A stretch of DNA of 64,000 nt, taken from Clavelina lepadiformis (lineage: Eukaryota > Chordata > Ascidiacea > Aplousobranchia > Clavelinidae). This document shows positions 1 through 11,481 of the stretch, one piece after another. The notes under the pieces were generated by a model. That model saw only the letters and a program-made list of their open reading frames with translations, searched no databases and was not told the DNA's origin. The stretch spans positions 558,001 to 622,000 of the forward strand of contig NC_135244.1 of NCBI RefSeq assembly GCF_947623445.1. The letters are read 5' to 3'. Position 1 is the first letter of the stretch, and each line of letters opens with the position of its first letter. Made by a program: the position numbers and the translations under genes.

Positions 1-239
1 GGAATGTCATAGCGTAAGATAAGAGAGATATAAAACGTCACAGTTACGTCATACGTGCGTCATAATGTATCCGCTATCATTGGTTACTTTCAAGCAGAGT
101 TCATAAACGTCACGAAAAAATCCCCAGATTGAGTGGTTGACGTCAGAGAAAAAAACTTGCGACTTCTAAATAAAAAGTTACGTCAAATTTGTCCTCGCTC
201 CTCCTCCATTAAACTTTGTGTTGTCATATTTGACGTCAC

Positions 240-1147
240 CTTGTCTTTGTTTGGTCCACTCTTTTCTTCTATGGGAATGTCGGTGATGTCACTGATGACG
301 TAATCAAACTTTCTCCCTTCCTTCACATAGTGACGTAACAATTCGATGCAATCGCCGATGATTATCTGCAGAAGATTCGAGAAAATTAGATAAGAATTGT
401 TTTCATGATGTTCTGCTCCTTACCCACCTGGTAGTTCTCACCCTTGTAACTATCCAAGGATTCCCCGCAGCACCCCCTTAGATGGGTCCTGCAACCCCTA
501 ATAACTACGTCATCAATCTCAACCATCGTCACCATCGCAGGAGATTGTCGGAGAAGTTGATTTAGCGCAGCTGGAGGAGTGGGAAGTCAGTTACTTATTC
601 TCTTTCTTTATCTTACGTCATAATTGCTCTTACCCCCGTCTCCTCCTCCCAGGATGAGGATTGTCTGATCGTCGAAGCGGAACCCCTCGTCCAATCCGAT
701 CAAAGTTCTCGTGTATACGTCGTCATTCTCCGAGAGATCTTCAACACACGTAAAAAAATTTACCATTGTAGCGCACATTTCGAGCAAAATTGGAATTTTA
801 GCGCACATTTTAAGGAAGAATTTTGCCATTTCAGCGCACAATACTTACTCACGAGTCCATCAAGCAGCAGTAGATTGCCGTATTCTTCAGAACGCGCGAT
901 GGTGACTTGCTGGTAATCGCTTCTCTCATCGAACAAGATCTCCGCGTAATCATCTTCTGCTATTCGTCCGTCTCCGAGCTCTGAATATTGCCATATCTCT
1001 CTTCCTCGCTGTAGCGGAGTCGTTCTGATAGAAACAGAATGCTTTTAAAAATGCCATTGAGTGGTCATCAGGTATAAAGAAAGCTCACCTCTTGATGGCG
1101 CAAAGTGGCAGAACATCTTCCAGCTCGTTTTGTATATTTTTTGCCAA
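240..1147 (-). CDS. SMS: Spermine synthase (partial; 3' end outside window, 5' exons not found)
   Basis: Aminopropyltransferase that converts spermidine to spermine using decarboxylated S-adenosylmethionine in the cytosol. Exons read on the minus strand, in order: 1147-1089, 1024-849, 738-634, 570-428 and 365-240. All have AG/GT borders and compatible phases. The joined protein carries the family glycine-rich nucleoside-binding motif ILGGGDG, followed by MVTMVEID and then a GDC...FDYVISDITDIPI segment. It aligns without gaps to the vertebrate enzyme from the pre-catalytic IKR...RGREIWQY region onward. The spacing of acidic residues and the GCRTHLRGCCGE stretch fit spermine synthase better than spermidine synthase. 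The last in-window exon ends in a GTGACG donor, so the remaining C-terminal exons lie left of base 1. Exons for the N-terminal domain should lie right of 1147, but I could not identify them. Identity is firm; gene limits are not. Confidence 0.9.
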
Positions 1148-3029
1148 CTAAATATGAAAATGATAAATTTTACAATGAAAACTTTACGTTTGTAAGTGCT
1201 TTATGACGTCACTCACGAGTCGATGTTTTGTGACGTCATGATCAATAGACATCTCATTAAAATCGATGGTTATAAAATGATCTGCAATTGTGACGAGGGC
1301 AGTGGTTCTAAAACAACAACCAGGCCAGATCACTTATCCTTAAACCCAATACTCATACTAGCGTCAAAGTTAATGCATCGCATATTTTTATGGGAACACT
1401 CACTTCGGATCACCTTCGTTTTGAAGGAAGCACATTGAAGGTAATTCTTCAACCGTGGATACTACCGAACGTGAAAACTTGTGACGTTCTAAAACACTTT
1501 CAATTTTCCTCCAAATTTCAACGAAAAATTCTGCTCGAACAACATTAATAAACATCACATAACACATAACTATCATAACATAACATCGATAAATTGTCTA
1601 TCATTGTTCCTTTATTGTCACCAAATCACTTTTATTACGTTTTATTCACGTCATATAGCAAATTACCCGGTTGGTCTTTGAAACGAATTTCAAACAATGT
1701 TGTAAACACCAACATGATTGCAGATGACAGCTTAATAAAGACAGGTTTGTGGGCAAATTATCACCTGAAACACATCCGCTGTTTAATTCTCAACCTTGCT
1801 ATAACTTACGCAATGGTCAACGCATGGGGCTGTTTGATACAGTTTCGTCTCCTCATCTTTGTTTCCACATATTTCTGCTAATCTAGATAGACTCTATAAT
1901 CTAATAAACCTGTGTATTACGTCATCAAGACGATGACTCTTAATTTTTTCTGCCTGCGCAACAGACCGTGTCACTGTGACGTTGTAATGACGTTATCTGA
2001 TTGATGTGAATTATGTCAGATTAAAAGATCAAAAAATTTCCCTTAAGTACAAACTTGATACGGTCTTTATGACGCAACAATAAAGCTATTGTTAACAATA
2101 AGAGACAAACTCTGGTCAACGATTGGTTGCTACGATGCCGACAGATCTATTCATTCGTTCTTTTGAGGGTTGGATAGTCGAAGGTAATTTAAAGCCGTTG
2201 CTACCTTTGGTTGAATTACAAGGACTTGAAAGTTGACTGCGATGATTTCTCGCCATCACCTTTCAATTCTAGATCTCGTTGATTCGACTTCTCGCTGGGA
2301 TTGGTCGAATCGATGCTTGAGAAATGAGACTTCGATATTTCCAAGTAATCATTGTACGACAACGACTTAACCATTAGCTACTACACACAGCTGCTTTCCC
2401 TGATTATCTGCGCTCTTTTTAAACCAAGTCACTGTGACGACGAACTGTTCGGAAATCGGAATCATTGTCTGTACAAAACCTGAAACAGCGAAACGTCCAT
2501 TGTGACATCACAAAAATGTCATTTCGCTTACCCATTTCCGCAGTAGCACAATAGGGGAAACACCTACTTGACTTCAGTCGAGAATTAAAATAATGGGACA
2601 GGATTCATTCAATGCTCTTTATGTTTTGGCTACAAACAAAAGCCGATGCATTGACCAATCAAATCTTTCCAGCAGTGTCACGTCACTGTGCAACGAAACA
2701 ACCAAAGCTTTCCTCATCAACAGTTCGCCGCGACATAGCATTAAATTATGACGACATAATTGCCCTTAAAACGTGAAATAAAATATTGATCCAATATTTT
2801 AAAGTTCAAAAATCAATGGAAGGTCATTTGAGTTAATTGCTGCTCTGACGTGGATTTGTCATGAACTTCAGCTTAACTTGTGATCTGCGTTTATTGCTAC
2901 TTCGCCCAAATAAGCAATTGTTTTGTAACCATGACGCAACAGCAGCATAACCATAAATACACCGAACCAAGAAGCAATTAAGGACCTCCACGTGACTGAA
3001 GATGCGGTAAAGTGCACCACCAAGCGGTT
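1148..3029. other. Intergenic / unresolved 5' part of spermine synthase
   Basis: No recognisable coding sequence. The N-terminal exons of the minus-strand spermine synthase gene probably lie here. A strong GTGAGT donor exists on the minus strand near 1410, but the reading frame upstream of it matches nothing I know. The right part holds the 3' UTR of the M3 peptidase gene. Two TGACGTCA palindromes occur at 1204 and 1231. Confidence 0.5.
2890..2895 (-). terminator. Poly(A) signal of the M3 peptidase gene
   Basis: AATAAA on the minus strand, about 135 bases past the stop codon of the M3 peptidase gene. This is a usual distance for a poly(A) signal. Inference from position only. Confidence 0.5.
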
Positions 3030-6000
3030 CTAATCCTTGGATGCGGCGCTTGTGAGTCCTTTCGCGCGGAGGAAGGCGTCTTGCTGCGGGTCTCGTTTCA
3101 AGAATGATCTCAGCATCTCGTTCGCGTCGATGGAGCCTCCTGGTTTCAGAATCTTCTCACGATAATCCTTGCCCACCTCTCCACTCATCACACCTTCCGC
3201 TTTGAACCTGGATCACATCACGGGTCATTTCACGAAATCACGAATCATTTCACGAATTCAAATATTATTTCACAAAATCACGAATCATTTCATGAATTCA
3301 AATATCATTTCACAAAATCACGAATCATTTCATGAATTCAAATATTATTTCACGAAATCACGAATCATTTCATAAATTCAAAATTTTTTTCACAAAATCG
3401 AGAATTATTTTATGAAAGCGACCTTCAATGAATGACCATGGTAAGCACTCGCCTTGTGTAGAACATGTCGAAGCAGAACACCTCACTCCACAGATAGCCG
3501 TAGTACTGGGCGTCATAGCCGCCTGCGAGGTGGCCGAATGTTGCCGGCATGCAAGTCCCGGGACTCGCCGGGATCTTCAAAAGCTCATCACAGGCGTCCG
3601 CATAAACCTGAACAACAACCTCCTAATATCTACACACATTGTGACCTCACATGCATGTCAGAGTTGTATGGTGACGTCTTAAATTACCTGACAGACGTCG
3701 GCCTGATCTCTGGTGTGGATGTTGAGATCGAGAGTTCCGAGAGTGATTTGTCGAAGGTAGAAGACTCCAGTGTTGGCGTTTCGAGATTTTACCAACAGCT
3801 CGATCATATGACTCGGCAATTCGCTGCCGTTCTGGGAAGAAATGCTGAGTCAGCAGAGAAGTTTTTTATCTCAACTCATCATCAAAGCTTCATTTATGAC
3901 GTCAATACCTTGTAGTGCTTCGACATCTTTCTCAGTGGCTCCTCCTCCCAGCACCAGTTTTCGAGCATCTGTGACGGCGCTTCCACGAAATCCCGCTCCA
4001 CGTTCGTTCCGCTGAACATGGCGTACTCTGCCTACCAGCAACAAACTTAATATTTGAGCAGATATCAAGTTGAAACCAGCAGCTATAAACACAACGTGTG
4101 AATGAAACAACCTGCGCGCAGATCTGATGCATCACGTGACCAAACTCGTGAAAGAAGGTTTCGACCTCGTCGTGGGTTAGCAGTGACGTGGCGTCTTCAG
4201 TCGGTTTTGTGAAATTTGCCACCATCGCTGCCACGGCTGCAACGACCAAGATAAAACAACGCAGAGCAAAAAGGAATAAGGAACTCTGTGGTCATTCTAT
4301 ACCAGCCGGACACGATGTAACCTTCTTGATCATTCACTCACCGAGCTGCCTGCTCCCATCTGCCTTCAAGCAACCGGGAACCAAACCGAAGCAAGCTGCG
4401 TGTCCGTACTTGCCCTCCCGCGGATGAAGATCGAGGAAGAAGTGCCCGAGAAGATCCTCACTTTCTGCGTCTCTGACCTCATAAAGGGTGACATCATCAT
4501 GCCAGATGTGCGGGTTTTCAACCTTCTCGTACCTGGTCACCCATCCGTAGTCAAGTCAAGTCCTTTTATGACATCACAATAAATATTTGTAATTCCTCTC
4601 GCTCACTTTAATCCGAGCAAATCCTGGTAAATCTCGAGCAATCCCACTGTGACGACATCTAGTGGAAAGTATTCTTTTAGTTTGTTGTGGTCGATTGAGT
4701 ATTTTTGCTCCTCGATCTTTGTCATGTAATACCTGGAGCAAAGATGTGGTTTGAGATGAAGAGGAAGAATCTCATGGAATTATCTCAGATACGAACCTGA
4801 GGTCCCACATATTAATCTTTCCATCGAATTCCTCTCCGGAGATTTTTGTCTCTTCCTCTTTAATTCTCAACATTTCTTCAAGATCCGCATCACCAAGAGG
4901 CTTCAGTTTGCCTACACAGAATATTATAATATTATAGCATGTGAGTAGACGGTACCACAATTATTATTCTCAGGTTGGGGAAAGTCTTTGCACAACTTAA
5001 ACCCGACAATGATTCCTCATCATTCCAGCCCCAGTTACCAGACTTGCCCTTTGTGCAAGTTCCGATAGATTTACATTTTCAATTTGCTCCTTTTTCTGCT
5101 TTTGATTAATTTTAGAAAATATCATAGTAATGGTGAAACTGGTGAATCTTCATCACAGAAATGATCTGATCCAAGGATTCTTACTTGCAAGTGATGAGGA
5201 AAATTCCCGAACGTTGTCTGGATGTTTTGCCATCCTCATGTCGTGGATGAATGCTGCATGGTTCTCGAATCCCAACAACTTTGCCTTCTCTGCTCTCAGT
5301 CGAACCAACTCGGACAATATCGCCGTGTTCTCCTGTAAACAGATTTCATTATTACATCACAGTTGGTGAAAACGGGAAAAATGTAACGGGCTTTAGGTGG
5401 AACTTCTACGTTGCAACAAAAACGATAAACCAAATTATTTCTCACTTTCTTGCATCGGCTGTTGAAGGCGTATTCCATCACTTTCCTCGTATTCGAGACG
5501 GAACACTTTTTCATCAGAGGAAAATAATGAGGGTATTTCAACGTCACTTTGTGTTTGCCCTGGTCACTTTTCTCCAAAGATTTAATAAAATCTGAGCAAA
5601 CAAAAGCTTTTAGTTTACAGCCGTTCAATGCTTTGTTCATTCATTTAACGACCACCATGGATCAACACTCATCTCACCTTCAGGTAGACCCTGCAGTTCT
5701 GTTCCACTGAACTCAAACGTTTCGTTTTCCTCGTTCAAATTTTTCTGGAAATCGATTCCAATTTCGGAAATTCGTTTTTTGATTGTCTGTTGAAAGAATT
5801 AGAAATAAGCTTGTGTGTGAGAGATAAATGTCATGATTGTTTATGACGTCATAAAGCAATGGTTTACTTTGATTTTTTCCTGAATGTCTTTTTCAAGATG
5901 AAGTCCATTTCTTCTTCCCAACTTAATCATCCTTTCAATTAGTCTTCTTCCTTCAGTGGAACACTTTAAATCTGGGATTTGACTCACGACCACAACCCTG

Positions 6001-6462
6001 AAAATTTAAAACCCTCTTCATTAGTCATCGTTTGAAGTGACATCATCAACGAAGAAACTTGATGATGGGATTTAATGAACCTGTCGTAGATATCTTGTCT
6101 CATGCCCAATTCAACTTCAAAATCCGACAATTTTTTATCGGAAGTGGTGCTGGCATCTCGGAGTTCTTTGCGTGGGTGAATATGCTGGTAGAAATCCAGG
6201 TTGTTCCTGAAATATCGACATTTATCAAGAATTGAATGAACAACAGAGGGAACAACGTTTGACAAAATGTTGACCTTTCAACAGCAAATGAACAATCTGA
6301 GTCAGCAATGGGTTTAATTGTGTTGTCATAATTGACTTCGTCTAGCCGGATGTTTCCAACTTTATCATGTACAGCTCTGGTCACATCAATCAACTCCTCT
6401 GTTCTTGCCGAAATTTCATTGGCCGAACAATCCCAGTTCTGTCCTTGCAATGCTTCAGGCAT
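3030..6462 (-). CDS. THOP1: Thimet oligopeptidase / neurolysin (M3 zinc metallopeptidase)
   Basis: Zinc endopeptidase that cleaves short peptides of under about 20 residues, mainly in the cytosol. Fourteen exons on the minus strand: 6462-6275, 6206-6081, 5997-5868, 5786-5678, 5591-5446, 5332-5185, 4911-4797, 4732-4607, 4532-4342, 4236-4112, 4031-3909, 3831-3688, 3607-3453 and 3207-3030. Their lengths sum to 2004 nt, an exact 667-aa frame (human THOP1 689, NLN 704). The zinc motif HEFGH is at about residues 456-460 and the downstream glutamate ligand is in [14 protein letters not shown]. The Gly-rich loop [14 protein letters not shown] is intact. The start was chosen at the ATG of [11 protein letters not shown], which aligns with the start of the conserved region; there is no mitochondrial-type leader. 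The intron between exons 13 and 14 uses a GC donor (GCGAGT) and contains a 39-bp tandem repeat. THOP1 versus NLN cannot be split with certainty. Confidence 0.95.
3222..3420. repeat. 39-bp minisatellite in the last intron of the M3 peptidase gene
   Basis: About five head-to-tail copies of a unit near 39 bases. Each is built from CACGAATCATTTCATGAATT plus AAATATNATTTCACAAAAT-like sequence. Copies differ by single substitutions and the last is decayed. The repeat lies wholly inside the intron between exons 13 and 14, and its frames translate only to repetitive noise. Confidence 0.85.
4971..5062 (+). repeat. Dispersed repeat, copy 1 (GAAAGTCTTTG family)
   Basis: Shares the pattern TNGGGAAAGTCTTTG...TTAAACC...GATTCCTCATC...CCNGTTACC...CTTTGTGCAAG with copies at 37411-37500 and 48494-48590. 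This copy sits in an intron of the M3 peptidase gene. It is probably a short interspersed element; the class is not certain. Confidence 0.6.
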
Positions 6463-7919
6463 CTTCGCTGATTGGTTAATAAAAGCAGCGGGAATGTTAT
6501 AAACCAACCAAGGCGCTTTGCTATTTCTTGAATTAGATATTGTCAGTCCTATGAGACAGATGCGCTGGTTATTTATCACAAACTTACAAATATTGACACA
6601 AAAGTATTTCAAGGAATGTTCATCACAGAAACTGCAACCCCATATTTGAAATAAACTTATCACATGTGTGGAAAAAGTCTGCAGTCTTACTTAAGACCTC
6701 AATTTAGAAATATATTGCTGGACAGCCCAATAAATACCATTTATTCTAGTATGCAAAGTACGACATTAAGATAGGTTATAAAACTTTGAAAACAATTCAA
6801 TATTTCATATAAATATTACTAATATGGTAACTGGCATTGTGGACACGTGAAGCATTTAAAATTAGTTCAATAATTAAGGCGCATAATTAGGAACAAAAAT
6901 GCACGTTATAAAGAGCAAGTCAAATGCAACTTGTAATTATAGTCGCTTGATCAATTATTTCTGGCGGTTAATTCCTTTTAGTAATAAAATGCCAGAATTA
7001 TTCAATCATTTACAGTAGTTTCCTGATTTCACAAAATACTTGGCAAAGCATGAAACACTGGTGATCAAGACCGACCTCTATTAATATAGCACTAAGTAGA
7101 TTATGACATAACAATACAGAATTGAACGGAGGTAAGATTTCACACCACCTTCTTAGAACAACACATGAAGATTATAGAACGCAAGTGTGAAAACGATTAT
7201 GTGTTCAATTCAGGTTTACCTTTGAACTGTCTTGATGAAATTAAAGTGGGCAGACAGCTTTTGTGTAAGTTTGATGGCGCATTCACTTTATAAAAAATGC
7301 AAGCTGGCCTTAAGATATGTTTGCACCACCGATACATACTGATACTACCTGAAAAAATTCAATACTTTACACAATTTGCAACATTTCTTGCTGTTGATAA
7401 AAGACCTGCAAACCTTGACATATTCATTGCAAGTAATGCACAGTGGGATTGGGTCAAAAGCAGCACAAATTTAACACAAAAACTTCAACTAGTACCAATG
7501 CATGATAAATTTTGTAAGCAGCAAAGCTATTCTTGCAACAATATACTTGGTTTGCAAGTATAGAGCTGAGTGTTGGTTTGTAAATTTTAGTACATATTAG
7601 ATAAGTGCATAGTGATATAAAAATAGCACAAAGACAACACAGTCTGACTGCTGAAAGGATAAATAAACATATGATTACATTCAAAGTCAACTATTACAGA
7701 TTCATAACTATTTATAATTGAGTCACAGATATAAAAAGGAGTAACATGCCTCTATAGGCAATAAAAAAACACAGCAACATGGTGTGTGGTAAGTAAGTTG
7801 CTGTGACATATAAGATATCGATGCTTATAACACAAACATTACATTGAAATTATGATATCGACATCGATGACATTGAAATTCTTCATAAACAAATAAAAAC
7901 ACTGAATAACAAATAGACT
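6463..7919. other. Intergenic, AT-rich
   Basis: Lies between the start of the M3 peptidase gene and the stop of the chondroitin synthase gene. It holds the presumed promoter/5' UTR of the former and the 3' UTR of the latter. No supported gene or recognisable repeat was seen. Confidence 0.6.
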
Positions 7920-10472
7920 TCACAGGGGACGTTCGAAGAAATGTTGAGCCAAGCACTTCAAACTTGCATAATGACTCGCTTTAGTACGACGACAGGATAA
8001 CGCCTGCTCCCCAACCAAAGTGGAATGACAGACTTTCGTGTGGAAGATGTGCACCAGGTCTTCCTGCTTCCACCTCTTCACATCGAGACCGTATCTGAGG
8101 AGGGAGAGATACATCCTGATGTCTTCCTCCCCCCATCCCTCAATCGTTAAATCAAATCCTCCAGCCTTTAAAAAATCCAACTTATACATACATGCTATAC
8201 CAAAGCCAAAATCTCGCCAGAATCCTCGATTTTCCTTCAGTAGCAAAGGCGTCTGCTTTATGATGTTCTTTCCATCATTTCCCCCACGATTGCTATCCCG
8301 GACTTTAGGGACCATTTTAAAAAGAGTCAAATCGTTTCTGCTTGTGTCGTCCATGCAGAGTCTATCAGGGTCATATTGGCTAAACGGTATTGGGTACCAG
8401 ACCGTTCTATTCAACTCAACATTGTTCCTGCACTGAGACACCAATTGTTCTGTCACAATCATGTCTATGTCCATGAAGAATAGGATGTCGTCAGACTCGG
8501 CAACGAGAGATCCAAGTTGCATCCCAGCTCCTCGAGAGAATTTATGATTATCGCCGTTGGCAACATGATATTGCAGAAGATCAGGGCCGTAGAGCTTTTG
8601 GTAACTTTTGAGAAGATGCAGAGCTGCTCGATTTAAGCCGAGTTCATCGTCATTGTCGTTATTTCCAAATAAAATCACAACTAAGAGAACCCGACTCGAT
8701 TTTGATTCACGGTTTCGTAGAAATTCTGATTCGTACCTGGACATGAATTGTTCAAGAGCTTGATATCGGCCGAGCAGAGGAATCACAAAGACAACACGAT
8801 CGGCTGAAACTGGTTTATGGCACATCGCACTCTCAGCTACTTCCGTTCCAGTTTTAAAATCTTTACTTGAAAGTGATTTATCGAAATCACTTTCTTTGCA
8901 GATTAACGAGTCTGGAAGATCAGAAGTCTTGAGAAAAGATTTCAATTTTCGAGACAAACCACCGAGGCCATTTTCAGAAAGAAAGATAAGACCAAAAGAA
9001 GCCTGTGCCAAGGTGAAGCAGTAGCGCAGCTTTCCACCAGCGTAAGTTCTGTGTGTGGTGGCCAGAATTAAGCCTTCCCCTGACGCCACTTTCAAATATC
9101 CATGAACAAACTGTGATTCCTTCCCAAATCCTGGACAGGATTTCTGATGATTGTAACTTTCAATTTCAAAGAGATAACGCAACAGAGCTGCTTGCTCATG
9201 CTCTGAGTGACCCCGCATTGGAATGATGCTGTCTGGTTGGTGACGGTAATATTTATCCCACTCAATCCAAGCATCGTGGGAATAAAGACTGATTAATTTT
9301 GGCATCGATGGCAGCCATGGAACATTATTTAGCCACAACTTGTCATGATTTTCAAACGTGGCATCGTCATCACTTTGCATGGTTTCATGATCACTTCCCA
9401 GAAGTAGTGGCAAGTCTGGCAAAGATTTTGGTATAAGATTAATTATGTTTTTGGCATTTAGCAAAGCCATCATGCTTTTAACCTCGTGACTATATCTTGT
9501 TGTTTTGTTGAGCAAATCATGGATCTTATATTTTAACGCCCGTTGATGTAATTGATAAATGAGACTTTCTGTTTTGACAGCATGGAAAGTGATTGTTTTT
9601 TTGAATCGATGGTGACCCACTTCTGACATAATAACATTCACTACGTCGCCAGTTTTCTTGTCATACTGCTGATAAAAAAAGTCCAGCACTTCCCAAGCGA
9701 TAGGGATGGTGGCGCTCTTGATGTGCTTCCACACACATCGCCCAACTTCCACATCCTCATGAGGAGAGAACATGTGCTGGATGCAGTAACTCAGTCGAGA
9801 CCGCAAGATCTTCAACAAACCTCGACTAAAAATCATCCCAGGGCCTCCCATCAAGTAAAACATCCCTCTTTCCATCCCGTCGTCTTCGTCGATCCCGAAG
9901 CCGGGTGATCCGAGGAACACCGGTGCGCTGCTGTTTAACTTATTAAGGAGCGACGATAAATGTGAGAAGTCGATATACACGTCATCATCAACTCTCAGGA
10001 ACCAATCGTAATCGTCAATATGATTATCAAACATATGACGAATCATCATGAAACATTTCTTTTGCGGTGGATATGCCGTGTCATCAACTGACGGCAAAGT
10101 TACAATAGAGAAATCCAACCCTGGCGGTACTGAAAGAACTGAAGAATTGGCGTGCGCAAAAACCTCTACCTTCCAACCTCCTTTCTGCATCCAGGTATCA
10201 ATGGCACGTTGTACGCGATTATCCACGAACTTCTCGGCGGACATCATTCCGATGTAAATATTGGATGCTGGGGGGACAAGCGTGGTGTGCCTTCTCCCAC
10301 TAAACCCCCCAAATGACCTAACAGCGTTATCAGATTGTCGGCAACCCTTGCTACCGCCAAACATTTGCACCTGCACGTAACTCAAGAACATTCCGCAAAA
10401 ATAACTCACAACAAAATATAACAAGTTACGTAGAGCAGGTGTTTTCCGTTTCATAGCGTGACGAAGGTTCAT
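7920..10472 (-). CDS. CHSY1: Chondroitin sulfate synthase (CHSY family), single exon
   Basis: Golgi bifunctional glycosyltransferase that extends chondroitin chains by adding GlcA and GalNAc alternately. The frame is open beyond 10472, but the first in-frame ATG is at 10472. That start gives an 850-aa type II membrane protein: short basic tail, one transmembrane segment at about residues 15-35, then a lumenal region. The beta-1,3-glucuronyltransferase-like half has YPPQKKCFMM and the metal motif VDDDVYID (about 162-168). The C-terminal GalNAc-transferase half has FFMDIDMIV (DID near 668), GFWRDFGFGIACMYK and GWGEEDIRMY. Both metal-binding motifs are intact, so it resembles CHSY1/CHSY3 rather than the partly inactive CHPF proteins. 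Human CHSY1 is 802 aa. The whole coding sequence lies in one exon, unlike its intron-rich neighbours. Orthology within CHSY1/3 is not resolved. Confidence 0.93.
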   Translation of the reverse strand: MNLRHAMKRKTPALRNLLYFVVSYFCGMFLSYVQVQMFGGSKGCRQSDNAVRSFGGFSGRRHTTLVPPASNIYIGMMSAEKFVDNRVQRAIDTWMQKGGWKVEVFAHANSSVLSVPPGLDFSIVTLPSVDDTAYPPQKKCFMMIRHMFDNHIDDYDWFLRVDDDVYIDFSHLSSLLNKLNSSAPVFLGSPGFGIDEDDGMERGMFYLMGGPGMIFSRGLLKILRSRLSYCIQHMFSPHEDVEVGRCVWKHIKSATIPIAWEVLDFFYQQYDKKTGDVVNVIMSEVGHHRFKKTITFHAVKTESLIYQLHQRALKYKIHDLLNKTTRYSHEVKSMMALLNAKNIINLIPKSLPDLPLLLGSDHETMQSDDDATFENHDKLWLNNVPWLPSMPKLISLYSHDAWIEWDKYYRHQPDSIIPMRGHSEHEQAALLRYLFEIESYNHQKSCPGFGKESQFVHGYLKVASGEGLILATTHRTYAGGKLRYCFTLAQASFGLIFLSENGLGGLSRKLKSFLKTSDLPDSLICKESDFDKSLSSKDFKTGTEVAESAMCHKPVSADRVVFVIPLLGRYQALEQFMSRYESEFLRNRESKSSRVLLVVILFGNNDNDDELGLNRAALHLLKSYQKLYGPDLLQYHVANGDNHKFSRGAGMQLGSLVAESDDILFFMDIDMIVTEQLVSQCRNNVELNRTVWYPIPFSQYDPDRLCMDDTSRNDLTLFKMVPKVRDSNRGGNDGKNIIKQTPLLLKENRGFWRDFGFGIACMYKLDFLKAGGFDLTIEGWGEEDIRMYLSLLRYGLDVKRWKQEDLVHIFHTKVCHSTLVGEQALSCRRTKASHYASLKCLAQHFFERPL

Positions 10473-11481
10473 TTCCTCTGCTATTAATTTGGGATTTAAA
10501 GAGCTTAATCTTTCATGCTTTAAAATACAACTTTCTTCCAAGATTCTCCCCACGAAGTTAAAAGTGAACCACTTTCTCCTGCACAACGCCAAAGTCCAAT
10601 TAGTCCATACAAAACGCTTTGTGGTTGTGGCATCATATTTGTTTCCCCTAAACGAAGTGGCCCAAAATTAATCATGCGTATCCCAAACTGAAATCATTTT
10701 TCTGTGAGTAATTAACTCAACCCTGACAAATCCATCATGTGATTTTAAATCCTATTACGCCATTTTAATATATTTCAAATTAAGTTCTCTTTAAAAGAAT
10801 TTGCGCTACAGCCACAAACAGTTCAAAGCTTTTCGATCGTTGGTTGTTTAGATATGTTTGTTTTTGAAAAATTATAAATACAGTAAATACCAAGTTCGTG
10901 AAACTGGAGATACTGATTAGTGACCGGTAACACTGATGTTTCGCCGCTTAAAATGACAAAACGTTGTTAACTTATGACCATGGCAATTTTTTTTGACTAG
11001 TCAAAATTTACAGTTAGGTCAAAATTTGTCAAAAATGGTTTAAGAGAGTAGCAACTCCAAAAATGCAGTGGTTAAGCAGCTATTGCCGAAAATAAGTGGT
11101 AAAAACACACAAATTCGTCTGTTAATCATTTATGACAAACATTACGGCTCTTATAACCACACAATAAAACAATGGACATGACTCAGAGTGTTTGGTGAGC
11201 ATTAATACAATGTTTCATGTGATGGATAGGTATAAGTAAAGCGTACTAAAGTGTATAACAGGAATATTTTGTGTTTTGGTTTATTAAACGTTCTTAAAAC
11301 ATTGTTAAGGCACGTTTAATAAGAGAGAAAAAAAAAATGATCGTATAAACAGGGGACACAAAAAACTAAATACGAGTACTTCAATGTTCGGAATAGACGC
11401 AAATTACAATAAGGCAATGCATTTCGTAGGTTTGAACCAGGATTCGTTCTACAACAGAAAACACATAGAGGTTTTCAATCT
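10473..11481. other. Intergenic; presumed promoter/5' UTR of the chondroitin synthase gene
   Basis: AT-rich, no supported gene. Around 10990-11040 it contains GTCAAAATTT-type repeats that recur at 12160-12230, 22450-22590 and 23050-23130. An AATAAA on the minus strand near 11279 could end the ORF at 11482-12000. Confidence 0.5.

Noticed and set aside
1196..1438. Plus-strand 80-codon ORF near spermine synthase
   Set aside because: No family resemblance; sits where minus-strand spermine synthase exons are expected.
3169..3375. ORF with repeated SRIISRI / NHESFHEF peptides
   Set aside because: Translation of the 39-bp minisatellite in an intron.
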